A stretch of 50,634 nucleotides of DNA. Origin: Halalkalicoccus subterraneus (GTDB taxonomy: Archaea; Halobacteriota; Halobacteria; Halobacteriales; Halalkalicoccaceae). Every line of letters begins with the position of its first letter. The first letter of the stretch is position 1. A model generated the notes under the pieces. It did no database searches and was not told the DNA's origin. It was given only the letters and a program-made list of their open reading frames with translations. This document shows positions 33,665 to 41,608 of the stretch, piece after piece. The DNA lies in the NCBI RefSeq assembly GCF_003697815.1, contig NZ_RDQG01000047.1, forward strand, positions 1 through 50,634. Direction: 5' to 3'. Made by a program: the position numbers and the translations under genes.

Positions 33665-34660
33665 ATGATGAATAACGGACGCTCAGTCAGGGACTGGTTC
33701 TTATTCGGTGCAAACCGTTTGACCGTTACAGCAATCCTGACAAGTACCTGTTTCGTTCTCCTGACGGTTTTCAGCATGCTTGATCTCCCCTTCCAGTCGA
33801 TATTGAGCGATGGAGACACGATCGAGACGCTGTTTCAGACCCTTATCGGTGTTCTCATCACTGGTATGACGCTCGTTGTCTCGATCAATCAACTCGTCCT
33901 CTCCGAGGAGTTCGGGTCGCTGGGTCGACAACGCGAGAGAATGGACAAATCGATGACGTTCCGGAAGGACTCCGAGCGAGAGTTTCAGTGGACTGGCCCG
34001 CCGGAGCCGAACCGGTTCCTCAGTACGCTCATCAACACGAGCGTCGATCGGACCAAGGCGATTCAAGAGGCCGTGAAAGGAAACGCCGACCAACTCCTTC
34101 GAGACCGGGTCGAGCAACTGGCCGATCGGATCACCACGAGCGCCGACGAGGTCACCGACGAGTTAGAAGACGCACCGTTCGGCGAGTTCACGATCATGCG
34201 GGCCGCCCTCTCGTACAACTATTCGTGGAAGATCTACCTCGTTCGTCGACTGTACTGGGAACATCGAGAGAGTTTGAGCGAGGACGAGCAAGGCGCGATC
34301 GATGATCTAGTCGATATCTTGGAGCTGTTTGGCCCGGCAGAGGAGTTCTTCAAGGCGCACTATCTCCAATGGGAACTGGTCAATCTCTCCCGACGGATCC
34401 TCTACTCGGGGGTTCCAGCGCTCATCATCACGATCTATGCTGCGCTCTATCTGAAACCCGAGGTCGTCTCAGGGACGGTATTCGATGTCCCCGTACTCGT
34501 CTGGCTCATCAACGGCGGAGTGACGTTTGCGCTGATTCCGTTCTTTATCTTTACCGCGTACGTCTTTCGGACGGCCTCGATCGCGAAGGAGTCGGGAGCT
34601 ATCGGACCGTTCGTCCTCCACGAATCGGAGCGAGCGCCCCTCATCGACTGGGAGGACTAA
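33665..34660 (+). CDS. Orphan four-TM membrane protein with a large cytoplasmic helical domain
   Basis: A 331-residue protein (MMNNGRSVRDWFLFGANRLTVTAILTSTCFVLLTVFSMLDLPFQSIL). Two membrane spans lie at about residues 18-40 and 51-74 (LFQTLIGVLITGMTLVVSINQLVLSEEFGSLGRQRERMDK), followed by a roughly 150-residue charged helical domain (VDRTKAIQEAVKGNADQLLRDRVEQLADRITTSADEVTDELEDAPF) and two more spans, RRILYSGVPALIITIYAALYL and VLVWLINGGVTFALIPFFIFTAYV. Topology suggests a soluble helical domain between two TM pairs. No family name is recognised. Flanks and gene are visibly more AT-rich than neighbours, hinting at transfer. Start at ATG 33665 or 33668. Confidence 0.72.
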   Translation: MMNNGRSVRDWFLFGANRLTVTAILTSTCFVLLTVFSMLDLPFQSILSDGDTIETLFQTLIGVLITGMTLVVSINQLVLSEEFGSLGRQRERMDKSMTFRKDSEREFQWTGPPEPNRFLSTLINTSVDRTKAIQEAVKGNADQLLRDRVEQLADRITTSADEVTDELEDAPFGEFTIMRAALSYNYSWKIYLVRRLYWEHRESLSEDEQGAIDDLVDILELFGPAEEFFKAHYLQWELVNLSRRILYSGVPALIITIYAALYLKPEVVSGTVFDVPVLVWLINGGVTFALIPFFIFTAYVFRTASIAKESGAIGPFVLHESERAPLIDWED

Positions 34661-34737
34661 CACGTCGCGACGCCACGGTTCAGGCCCGCTCGGTCAACGG
34701 TCCGTTGCTGGCCGAACCGCGACAGTTCTTATCTTCA

Positions 34738-34753
34738 CCGGCGGCCGTTTTTT
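34738..34753 (+). terminator. T-tract terminator candidate after the orphan membrane gene
   Basis: A CGG-CGG-CCG GC-rich run is followed by six T residues (34748-34753), about 80 nt after the stop of the membrane-protein gene. The hairpin is weak, so only the T tract supports termination. Confidence 0.35.
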
Positions 34754-34836
34754 GCACCTATACGGAGCGTCGCAAGCGGTCCACGCTTACCGTAATCCCG
34801 CTACGCCCAGCCGATTCAGGCAGGTATCCGAGAGCA

Positions 34837-34851
34837 GGCGTTCAAAACGCC
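34837..34851 (-). terminator. Hairpin downstream of the dehydratase-like gene
   Basis: GGCGTTCAAAACGCC, a 6-bp stem with a 3-nt loop, 10 nt beyond the stop of the minus-strand gene at 34862. No T tract follows on that strand, so termination is uncertain. Confidence 0.3.
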
Positions 34852-34861
34852 CATTACTGCC

Positions 34862-36037
34862 TTATCGCAGACCGACTTCCCGTTTCTCCCAGTCCTTCTC
34901 GAAGAGGTTGATCGTGTGGACCGCATCCTCGGTGTAGGCGTGTTCCTCAACGACGTCGTGATCGAGTTCGATCCCGAAGCCGGGACCCTCCGGAACCTGC
35001 ACGTAGCCGTCCTCGACTTCGAGGGGATCGGTCAACAGATCGTCGACCCAGTCGACGTCGTAGGTCTGGAACATCTCCTGGATCAGGAAGTTCGGCGTCG
35101 ACGTGCAGAAGTGCGAGTAGATCGCGCCTGCGACCGGACCCTGTGGGTTGTGTGGGGCAATGCTGACGTGATCTGCCTCCGCGAGCCCCGCGATCTTCTT
35201 GCCCTCCGTAATGCCACCGGTGTTCATCAGGTCGGGCTGGAAGACGTCGATGTCCGTGCGGGTCACCAGCTCGAAGAAGTCGTGTTTGCTCATGTGGCGC
35301 TCGCCCGTGGCGACCGGGATCGGCGACTTGTCGGCCACTTCGGCGAGGCTGTTGATCGAGTCCGGCGGGCAGGGCTCCTCGTACCACGTGGGATCGAACT
35401 CGTCGAGCTTGCGCGCGATGTCGATCGCCTGGGCGGCCGAAAAGCGCCCGTGGCACTCGATCAGGAGGTCGACGTCCGGCCCGACGGCTTCTCGAACCGC
35501 TCGGACGATGTCGACGGAGTGGTTGACGTCCTTTTTCGGCATGTGCTGCCAGGCCGTCCCGAAGGGATCGAACTTCATCGCGTCATACCCGTCATCGACG
35601 ACGCGTTCGGCGGCCTCGGCGAACCCTTCGGGCTCGCCTTGGGTGTCGGTGTACCAGCCGTTGGCGTACGCGCGGAGTTCGTCACCGTGGACCTTCCCGC
35701 CCAGCAGGTCGTAGACAGGTGTATCGAGCAGTTTACCCTTGATGTCCCAGCAGGCCATGTCGACCGCGGAGCAGACGGTGGTGTTGATGACGCCCTTCGA
35801 GAACCACTCGTCGCGGTACATTTCGAGCCAGATGGCCTCGGTGTCGAAGGGATCCTTCCCGATGAAGAAGTTCGACATCTCCTCGATGGCCGCGGCGACG
35901 GTGCGGGGTTTGTCGTGGGTCGTCGCCTCGGCGAGGCCGGTGACGCCCGCGTCGGTCTCGAGTTCGACGAAGACCCAGGGTTTCCAGGGGTTCGCAACCA
36001 GATAGGTTTCGACGTCCGTGATCGTTACGTCGTCCAT
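34862..36037 (-). CDS. Enolase-superfamily sugar-acid dehydratase-like enzyme
   Basis: A 391-residue mandelate racemase/muconate-lactonising-type enzyme. Active-site candidates are K155-F-D157 (MKFDPFG), Glu194-Cys-His196-Gly-Arg198, Glu220/221 in WYEEP, Glu246 in ATGERHMS, Asp268 in FQPDL and His296 in APHNPQGP. The pattern of metal-binding acids plus His196 and His296 matches sugar-acid dehydratases (D-galactonate, gluconate or arabinonate type). The exact sugar acid cannot be read. The divergent LLM oxidoreductase shares a 95-nt intergenic region containing a perfect palindrome. Confidence 0.9.
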   Translation of the reverse strand: MDDVTITDVETYLVANPWKPWVFVELETDAGVTGLAEATTHDKPRTVAAAIEEMSNFFIGKDPFDTEAIWLEMYRDEWFSKGVINTTVCSAVDMACWDIKGKLLDTPVYDLLGGKVHGDELRAYANGWYTDTQGEPEGFAEAAERVVDDGYDAMKFDPFGTAWQHMPKKDVNHSVDIVRAVREAVGPDVDLLIECHGRFSAAQAIDIARKLDEFDPTWYEEPCPPDSINSLAEVADKSPIPVATGERHMSKHDFFELVTRTDIDVFQPDLMNTGGITEGKKIAGLAEADHVSIAPHNPQGPVAGAIYSHFCTSTPNFLIQEMFQTYDVDWVDDLLTDPLEVEDGYVQVPEGPGFGIELDHDVVEEHAYTEDAVHTINLFEKDWEKREVGLR

Positions 36038-36063
36038 GCTCGTGTGAGCGAATCGATCCGCAC

Positions 36064-36076
36064 GTAGTAATACTAC
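36064..36076. promoter_or_regulatory. Perfect 13-bp palindrome in the divergent promoter region
   Basis: GTAGTA-A-TACTAC: two exact 6-bp arms around one base. On the minus strand it overlaps the TATA-like TATTACTAC upstream of the dehydratase gene (start 36037), and it lies about 57 nt upstream of the LLM gene start. Position and symmetry suggest the operator of a homodimeric regulator that would block the dehydratase promoter. No regulator gene is adjacent. Confidence 0.5.
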
Positions 36077-36102
36077 CGGTAGAGGCGTGGGACAGGCGGG
36101 CG

Positions 36103-36109
36103 CTTATGA
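36103..36109 (+). promoter_or_regulatory. TATA-like element of the LLM gene
   Basis: CTTATGA centred 27 nt upstream of the ATG at 36133; also argues that an in-frame ATG at 36106 is outside the message. Confidence 0.45.
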
Positions 36110-36132
36110 ACTCGTGTGGCGAACTAGCGTAC

Positions 36133-37134
36133 ATGGATTTTGGTCTCGGACTCCTGAGTGCACAGCGATGGCCGGGCGACGACCGATCGGCGGGCGAGAT
36201 CTACGGGGAGGTGCTGGATCTCGGGCAGGCGGCTGAGGAGGCGGGCCTCGACAGTGTCTGGACCTCCGAGCACCACTTCACCGACGACGAGTACCTCTCG
36301 GGGACGATGCCGACCCTGGGAGCGCTCGCGGGCGCGACCGACGAGATCGAGCTGGCCTCGGGCGTCGCGCTCACGCCCTTCTACGATCCCGTCAGGCTCG
36401 CGGAGGACGCCGCGACAATCGACGCGCTCTCCGGCGGCCGGCTCACGCTCGGACTCTCGATCGGCTATCTCGACTTCGAGTTCGAGAACTTCGGAGTCTC
36501 GAAGGACGAACGCACCGAGCGCACCGAGGACGCCGTCCGCCTGCTGCGCAACGCCTGGGAACCCGGTCCTCTGGAATACGACTCGGAGTTCCACCCGATC
36601 TCGCCCGACGCCGAGGTGACGCCGACGCCCGACGAACCCCCGGAGGTCGTTCTAGGGGCGGTCGCGAAGCCCGCGGTCCGGCGGGCCGCGCGCATGGGCG
36701 ACGGCTGGTGTGCCAACGAGATGCTCTCGATCGAGGACATCGAACACCGGAAGAACGACATCGAACGCGTTCGGGAGGAGGAGGGGATCGGGGGAGAGTT
36801 CACCACCTACGCGATCCAGTACGCCTTCGTCGGCGACAGCTACGAGGAGGCCTGGGAGACGCTCCGGGATGGCTACTTCTACCAGCAGCGCAAGTACCAG
36901 GAGTGGGGCGGCGAGGAAGCGATCGACGAGCTATCCGACGAGCAGAAGGAGGAATTCGAGGAGCGCGCGCTCGTCGGCACGCCCGAGGACGTGGTCGAGG
37001 GGGTCGAGAAGTACCGCGAGGCGCTCGGCGACGACGTCCACTTCGTCTTTCGGCCCTACGCGCCGGGCATCGACACCGAGGAGCTGCTCGAATGTATCGA
37101 GCGCCTCGGCGAGGAAGTCGTGCCGCGCCTGTAG
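36133..37134 (+). CDS. LLM-class flavin-dependent oxidoreductase
   Basis: A 333-residue luciferase-like barrel: MDFGLGLLSAQRWPGDDRSAGEIYGEVLDLGQAAEEAGLDSVWTSEHHFTDDEYLSGTMPTLGALAGATDEIELASGVALTPFYDPVRLAEDAATIDALSGGRLTLGLSIGYLDFEFENFG. It fits FMN- or F420-dependent members, with SEHHF and GRLTLGLSIG as family landmarks. Substrate unknown. Start chosen at 36133 from homology and promoter spacing. Divergent from the dehydratase gene, upstream of purD by 47 nt; these are the only two LLM proteins in the window and they are not close paralogues. Confidence 0.9.
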   Translation: MDFGLGLLSAQRWPGDDRSAGEIYGEVLDLGQAAEEAGLDSVWTSEHHFTDDEYLSGTMPTLGALAGATDEIELASGVALTPFYDPVRLAEDAATIDALSGGRLTLGLSIGYLDFEFENFGVSKDERTERTEDAVRLLRNAWEPGPLEYDSEFHPISPDAEVTPTPDEPPEVVLGAVAKPAVRRAARMGDGWCANEMLSIEDIEHRKNDIERVREEEGIGGEFTTYAIQYAFVGDSYEEAWETLRDGYFYQQRKYQEWGGEEAIDELSDEQKEEFEERALVGTPEDVVEGVEKYREALGDDVHFVFRPYAPGIDTEELLECIERLGEEVVPRL

Positions 37135-37181
37135 ACGGGCGAAGGGCAACCTTTACCCCCCGGCCTGCGCCTCACTCAGCC

Positions 37182-38492
37182 ATGACCGAGACCGTGTTGC
37201 TGGTCGGGGGCGGCGGACGCGAACACGCCATCGCGCGGACACTGGACGACGGCGACTGTGACCTGTACGCCTGTGCTGGAAACCGCAACCCGGGGATCGC
37301 CCGAATCGCTCAGGGCTTCGAGGCGCTCGATACGACGAACACGAGCGCCGTGACGAGCTACGCCGAGGAGGTCGGCGCGACCCTCGCCGTGATCGGCCCC
37401 GAGGCGCCGCTGCAGGCGGGCGTGGCCGACGCCCTCTCGGACGCCGGAGTCTTCCCCTTCGGCCCGAGCGCCGAAGGGGCCAGAATCGAGACGGACAAGG
37501 CCTATCAGCGCCGGTTCATGCGCGAACACGACATCTCGGGCTGTCCGGAGTTCGAGACCTTCGAGGACACGGAGGAGGCCTGCGAGTACATCGATTCCTC
37601 TACTATCGACCTCGCCGTCAAGCCCGCCGGACTCACCGGCGGGAAGGGTGTGAAGGTGATCGGCGATCAGGTGAATCGGGAGGAAGCGAAGGCGTACCTC
37701 CGCGAGGAGGAGTATGACAGGATCGTCTTAGAGGAGCGATTCGTCGGCGAGGAGTTCACCGTTCAGGGCCTCGTCGCGAACGGCTCGTTGAGAGTCACTC
37801 CCGCAGTGCAGGACCACAAGCGCGCCTACGAGGGCGACGAGGGACCCAACACCGGTGGAATGGGCTCTTATAGTGCTGCGGGCCTCGAACTGCCCTTCAT
37901 GGGCGAGGAGGAGTACCGCGAAGCCGTTGGAATCCTCGACGAGACGGTCGCGGCGCTCGGCGAGTATACCGGGGTGCTCTACGGGCAGTTCATGCTGACC
38001 GCCGACGGCGTGAAAGTGATCGAGTACAACGCCCGCTTCGGCGATCCCGAGGCGATGAACACCCTGCCGACCATGAACTCCGACTTCCTCGACGTGCTCG
38101 TCGCCGCCCGCGAGGGCGAGGAGCTGCCGCAGCTCTCCTTCGCCCCGCGCGCGACCGTCTGCAAGTACGCCGTTCCGGATGGCTACCCGGTCGATCCGCA
38201 GGGTGGGACGCTCATCGAGGTCGACGAGGAGAGCGTGGCGCGGGCAGCGACCGAAAACGGCGACGCTGCGCTCTTCTATGCCAGTGTCGACGACCGTGAC
38301 GAGGGTATCTACACGACCACCTCACGCGCGTTCGCGGTCGTCGGGATCGCTGGGACCATCGCGGAGGCGGAGGCCATCGCCGAGAACGCTCTGAACGAAG
38401 CCGACGAAGGCGTGCGGATCCGCCACGACATCGGGACCGAGCAGTTGGTCCAGTCGCGCATCGACCACATGGGGGAGCTTCGCGGGGAGTAG
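37182..38492 (+). CDS. purD: Phosphoribosylamine-glycine ligase (GAR synthetase)
   Basis: Purine biosynthesis enzyme of 436 residues that ligates glycine to phosphoribosylamine with ATP. The N-terminal motif is VLLVGGGGREHAIARTL, the ATP-grasp region has DLAVKPAGLTGGKGVKVI, EGPNTGGMGSY is the family signature and EYNARFGDPEAMNTL holds the Mg ligands. Length is normal. TATA-like CCTTTAC lies 28 nt upstream. No other pur gene is adjacent. Confidence 0.98.
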   Translation: MTETVLLVGGGGREHAIARTLDDGDCDLYACAGNRNPGIARIAQGFEALDTTNTSAVTSYAEEVGATLAVIGPEAPLQAGVADALSDAGVFPFGPSAEGARIETDKAYQRRFMREHDISGCPEFETFEDTEEACEYIDSSTIDLAVKPAGLTGGKGVKVIGDQVNREEAKAYLREEEYDRIVLEERFVGEEFTVQGLVANGSLRVTPAVQDHKRAYEGDEGPNTGGMGSYSAAGLELPFMGEEEYREAVGILDETVAALGEYTGVLYGQFMLTADGVKVIEYNARFGDPEAMNTLPTMNSDFLDVLVAAREGEELPQLSFAPRATVCKYAVPDGYPVDPQGGTLIEVDEESVARAATENGDAALFYASVDDRDEGIYTTTSRAFAVVGIAGTIAEAEAIAENALNEADEGVRIRHDIGTEQLVQSRIDHMGELRGE

Positions 38493-38544
38493 CGCCGGCG
38501 CACGCAGGGGTAACGACGAGGGGTGTTCCGTCAATGGTACGTCC

Positions 38545-40068
38545 ATGAGCGAACACGGACGCACCCGCGACGAATCGCCGTGGCTGGCGACGACGGACGG
38601 CCCACGATTTTCGGCGCCCGATGGCGATCGAGCCGTCGACGTGGCGGTGGTCGGTGCCGGCATCGCGGGGCTCTCCACTGCGGCCCGGCTCGCCGAGGAC
38701 GGTAGCAGTGTGGCGGTGATCGAGCGCGACCGGGTCGGCGCTGCGGTGACCGGCCACACCACCGCGAAGGTCACCTCACAGCACGGCCTGAAGTACGACC
38801 GATTGCTCGATACGGTGGGCGAAAAGCGCGCGCGCCAGTATGCCGAAGCCAATCAGGACGCCGTCGAGGAGATCGCACGGCGAAGCGAAGGATTCGACGC
38901 CGAGTTCGAGCGGCGGGATGCCTACGTCTACGCCGAGGATTCGGACAGTCGAGGACAGGTCCGCGACGAGGCGGAGGCGGCCGAACGCCTCGGTTTACCC
39001 GCCGAGTTCGTCGGAAGCGAGGACGTCGACCTCCCCTATGAGACGGCAGGTGCGGTCCGCTTTACCGAGCAGGGCCAGTTCCACCCCCGGAAGTACGTTT
39101 TAGGATTGGCCGACTTCGTCGAGGCCAAGGGCGGTGCGGTCTTCGAGGAGACGCGCGCAACCGCCCTGCGGATCGACGAACCCTGCGAAGTCGAGACCAC
39201 GGATGGGACGCTCACTGCCGACCACGTGGTCTGTGCGACCCACTTCCCGGTCTTCGACCGCGGGAGCTACTTCGCGCGAATGCAGACCAAACGCTCGCAC
39301 GTGATCGGGATACGGGTCACGAGCGAGCCCCCCGAAGGGATGTACTACAACACGGGCGATCCCTATCGCTCGATCCGAGTCCACGAACTCGACGGCGAGC
39401 CGCTCGTCCTCGTGGGCGGGGAGAACCACGAAACCGGCCGGGGTGGCTCGACGGACGAGCGCTACGACCGCCTCGAGACGTTCGCCCGCGCATATTTCGA
39501 CGTCGAGGAAATCGAGTACCGCTGGTCGACGCAGGACTACAAACCGTTCGACGGGGTGCCCTACATCGGTCGGCTCGGTCCGGTGGGCGAGAACGCCTAC
39601 GTCGCGACCGGCTTCGGCGGCTGGGGGATGACCGGCGGGGTCGCGGCCGGCGAGATCATCACGGGGCTGATCCGCGACGGCCAACATCCCCACCAGGATG
39701 TGTTTTCGCCCGCGCGGGTCAACGGCGAGTCGGCGAAGACGTTCGTCCCCCACAACGCCGCAGTCGGCGCTCACTTCGCGGCCGACTGGGCGCGCTCGCT
39801 TCTGGCCGACAGGGAAGCGACGCTGCGACCCGGCGAGGGTACCGTGGTGAAGACCGACGACGGACCCGTCGGCGTCTCCCGATCCGAATCCGGCGAGCTG
39901 AACGCCGTCTCGGCGATCTGCCCGCACATGAAGTGCGTGCTGCGGTGGAACGACGGCGAGACCAGTTGGGACTGCCCGTGTCATGGCTCGCGGTTCACCC
40001 CCGAGGGGCGGGTGCTCGACGGACCGGCGATCGAGGACCTGCCGCGTCGAAACGCCCGGGAAAAGTGA
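38545..40068 (+). CDS. FAD-dependent oxidoreductase with C-terminal Rieske domain
   Basis: A 507-residue two-domain protein of the Bacillus YhfW type. The N-terminal FAD part (DAO-like) begins VDVAVVGAGIAGLSTAARLAEDGSSVAVIE and contains the FAD-binding end YVATGFGGWGMTGGVAAGEIITGLI. The C-terminal Rieske [2Fe-2S] domain carries CPHMKC and CPCHGSRF (C-x-H ... C-x2-H geometry). It probably couples oxidation of an amine or similar substrate to electron transfer through the cluster. Substrate and acceptor unknown. Starts 52 nt after purD. Confidence 0.93.
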   Translation: MSEHGRTRDESPWLATTDGPRFSAPDGDRAVDVAVVGAGIAGLSTAARLAEDGSSVAVIERDRVGAAVTGHTTAKVTSQHGLKYDRLLDTVGEKRARQYAEANQDAVEEIARRSEGFDAEFERRDAYVYAEDSDSRGQVRDEAEAAERLGLPAEFVGSEDVDLPYETAGAVRFTEQGQFHPRKYVLGLADFVEAKGGAVFEETRATALRIDEPCEVETTDGTLTADHVVCATHFPVFDRGSYFARMQTKRSHVIGIRVTSEPPEGMYYNTGDPYRSIRVHELDGEPLVLVGGENHETGRGGSTDERYDRLETFARAYFDVEEIEYRWSTQDYKPFDGVPYIGRLGPVGENAYVATGFGGWGMTGGVAAGEIITGLIRDGQHPHQDVFSPARVNGESAKTFVPHNAAVGAHFAADWARSLLADREATLRPGEGTVVKTDDGPVGVSRSESGELNAVSAICPHMKCVLRWNDGETSWDCPCHGSRFTPEGRVLDGPAIEDLPRRNAREK

Positions 40069-40118
40069 CTGCGCGTGCCGGAGCGGACCTTTCGCCGGTA
40101 GCCGAACTCCACTCGGAT

Positions 40119-40289
40119 ATGAGCGAAGACGACCCGGCCTACGGCAGCGACGGGATCGAAAACGACGACGGACGGTACGGCGACACCGAGGACGAAAAGC
40201 GGAGCGCGGGCGGCGAGAGCGACGGGGCTGAGAACGGCGACGAGGGGGAGGACGGATCGCTCGGACAGGACGAGACCGACCTCGAGTAA
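40119..40289 (+). CDS. Small highly acidic, probably disordered protein
   Basis: A 56-residue protein (MSEDDPAYGSDGIENDDGRYGDTEDEKRSAGGESDGAENGDEGEDGSLGQDETDLE), nearly all Asp, Glu, Gly and Ser, with no hydrophobic core, so it is probably disordered. Coding status rests on the ATG, haloarchaeal composition and position after the Rieske gene. Function unknown. Confidence 0.55.
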   Translation: MSEDDPAYGSDGIENDDGRYGDTEDEKRSAGGESDGAENGDEGEDGSLGQDETDLE

Positions 40290-40328
40290 TCACGCTAGTT
40301 CAAGGGACAGCCGGACCAACGGGGGTGC

Positions 40329-40835
40329 GTGAGCGACGACATCCCGCCCCGCCACGACCGCGTGACCCGCCACCCGACGCCGGGTCGCACGAACTCGCTG
40401 TGGCGCTGGCCCGACGCCCGCCATCCCCTCCGAATCGTGGTCAACTACCTCGTCATCGTGCTCGTGCGCCATTCGCCGAGTCTCCGGGCGAAGAACTGGC
40501 TGCTCAGACGGATCGGCGTCACCGTCGGCGAGGGGGTCTCGTGGGGGCTCGAATCGACCCCCGACGTCTTCTGGCCCGAACTGATCACCGTCGACGACGG
40601 CGCGATCGTCGGCTACGACGCGACCTTGCTCTGTCACGAGTTCCTCCAAGAGGAGTACCGTACCGGCTCCGTCAGGGTCGGCAAAGGCGCGATGATCGGA
40701 GCGGGTGCGGTGGTGTTGCCGGGCGTCGAGATCGGGGCCGGCGCGAGCGTCGCGGCGAACTCGCTGGTGACCGAGGACGTCCCGCCGGGCGCGACCGCCG
40801 TCGGCGTCCCCGCCGAGATCCGCTCCGACGAGTGA
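40329..40835 (+). CDS. Left-handed beta-helix (hexapeptide) acyltransferase
   Basis: A 168-residue protein with GTG start. After an Arg-rich N-terminus (HDRVTRHPTPGRTNSLWRWPDARHPL) and a hydrophobic segment RIVVNYLVIVLVRH, the hexapeptide repeats read VGKGAMIGAGAVVLPGVEIGAGASVAANSLVTEDVPPGATAVGVPAEI, the LbH/maltose-acetyltransferase pattern. The hydrophobic stretch may attach it to the membrane. Acyl donor and acceptor unknown. Convergent with mscS, 11 nt away. Confidence 0.88.
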   Translation: MSDDIPPRHDRVTRHPTPGRTNSLWRWPDARHPLRIVVNYLVIVLVRHSPSLRAKNWLLRRIGVTVGEGVSWGLESTPDVFWPELITVDDGAIVGYDATLLCHEFLQEEYRTGSVRVGKGAMIGAGAVVLPGVEIGAGASVAANSLVTEDVPPGATAVGVPAEIRSDE

Positions 40836-40846
40836 CCGTCTACTGA

Positions 40847-41608
40847 TCACTCGCGGCGCTTGCTCGCGCCTTCCTCGAAGACGATCCGGTTGGGGACGAT
40901 GTACTCCGTGCCGTCGTCCTCGATCCGGGTGACGAACAGCTCGACCTCCTGGACGACACCTTCCCGCCCGCCGATCCGCACCCGGTCGCCGATCCCATAG
41001 GGTTGATTCAAGAAGAGATAGAGCCCCGCCGCGCCAGACGAGAGCAGGTCGCGTGCCGCGATCCCGCCGAGGAAGACGATTCCGAAGAAGTACGCTCCGA
41101 GCAGGACGAGCAGGGCGGTGGTGGCGATTCCCAACTGGCCCAGCGCGATGAGGACCGCGACGTAGATGACGCTGTACTTCACGGTCGTCCCGACGAGGCC
41201 GACTTCGGGGAACTTCACGCTGCGCAGGCGTTCGTTGATCAGCAGTTCTATCTTGTCCCCGGCGATGATCCCGACGATGACCACGAACAGCGCGATGAAG
41301 GCGCGGGGAAGCAGCCACGTGAATTGGGAGAAGAGGACGAACACGTCGAGCACGCCCGCGACGTAGAGCGCGAACAGGACGCCCACGCCGTAGACGAACC
41401 ACGAACTCAACCGCGAGACGACCGAGACGGTCGAACTCCCCAGCCCTTGGGCGGTCCGTTCGAAGGCGGTCCCCTCGACGGCGTCGCCGACGCCGAGGGC
41501 GGTCAACACCCGTTTGGTGGACTGTCCGAGGACGTACCCGAACGCCACGACCCCGACGAACACCGCGAGTGCGAGGACGAGCGGGGCACGCAGGATCGAG
41601 ACGACCAT
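40847..41608 (-). CDS. MscS-type mechanosensitive channel
   Basis: A 253-residue small-conductance mechanosensitive channel family protein. Four or so hydrophobic spans (MVVSILRAPLVLALAVFVGVVAFGYVL; WFVYGVGVLFALYVAGVLDVFVLF; LLPRAFIALFVVIVGIIAGDKIEL; TVKYSVIYVAVLIALGQLGIATTALLVLLGAYFFGI) precede the beta domain (YGIGDRVRIGGREGVVQEVELFVTRIEDDGTEYIVPN). It opens on membrane tension and releases osmolytes. It is cotranscribed with dacZ: the TGA of dacZ and its ATG share one base (TGATG). The start is ATG 41608, not the upstream TTG. Confidence 0.92.
   Translation of the reverse strand: MVVSILRAPLVLALAVFVGVVAFGYVLGQSTKRVLTALGVGDAVEGTAFERTAQGLGSSTVSVVSRLSSWFVYGVGVLFALYVAGVLDVFVLFSQFTWLLPRAFIALFVVIVGIIAGDKIELLINERLRSVKFPEVGLVGTTVKYSVIYVAVLIALGQLGIATTALLVLLGAYFFGIVFLGGIAARDLLSSGAAGLYLFLNQPYGIGDRVRIGGREGVVQEVELFVTRIEDDGTEYIVPNRIVFEEGASKRRE

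Noticed and set aside
33427-33675. 82-residue plus-strand frame between GntP and the orphan membrane protein
   Set aside because: No recognisable sequence, poor composition for haloarchaea and overlap with the start region of the membrane gene.
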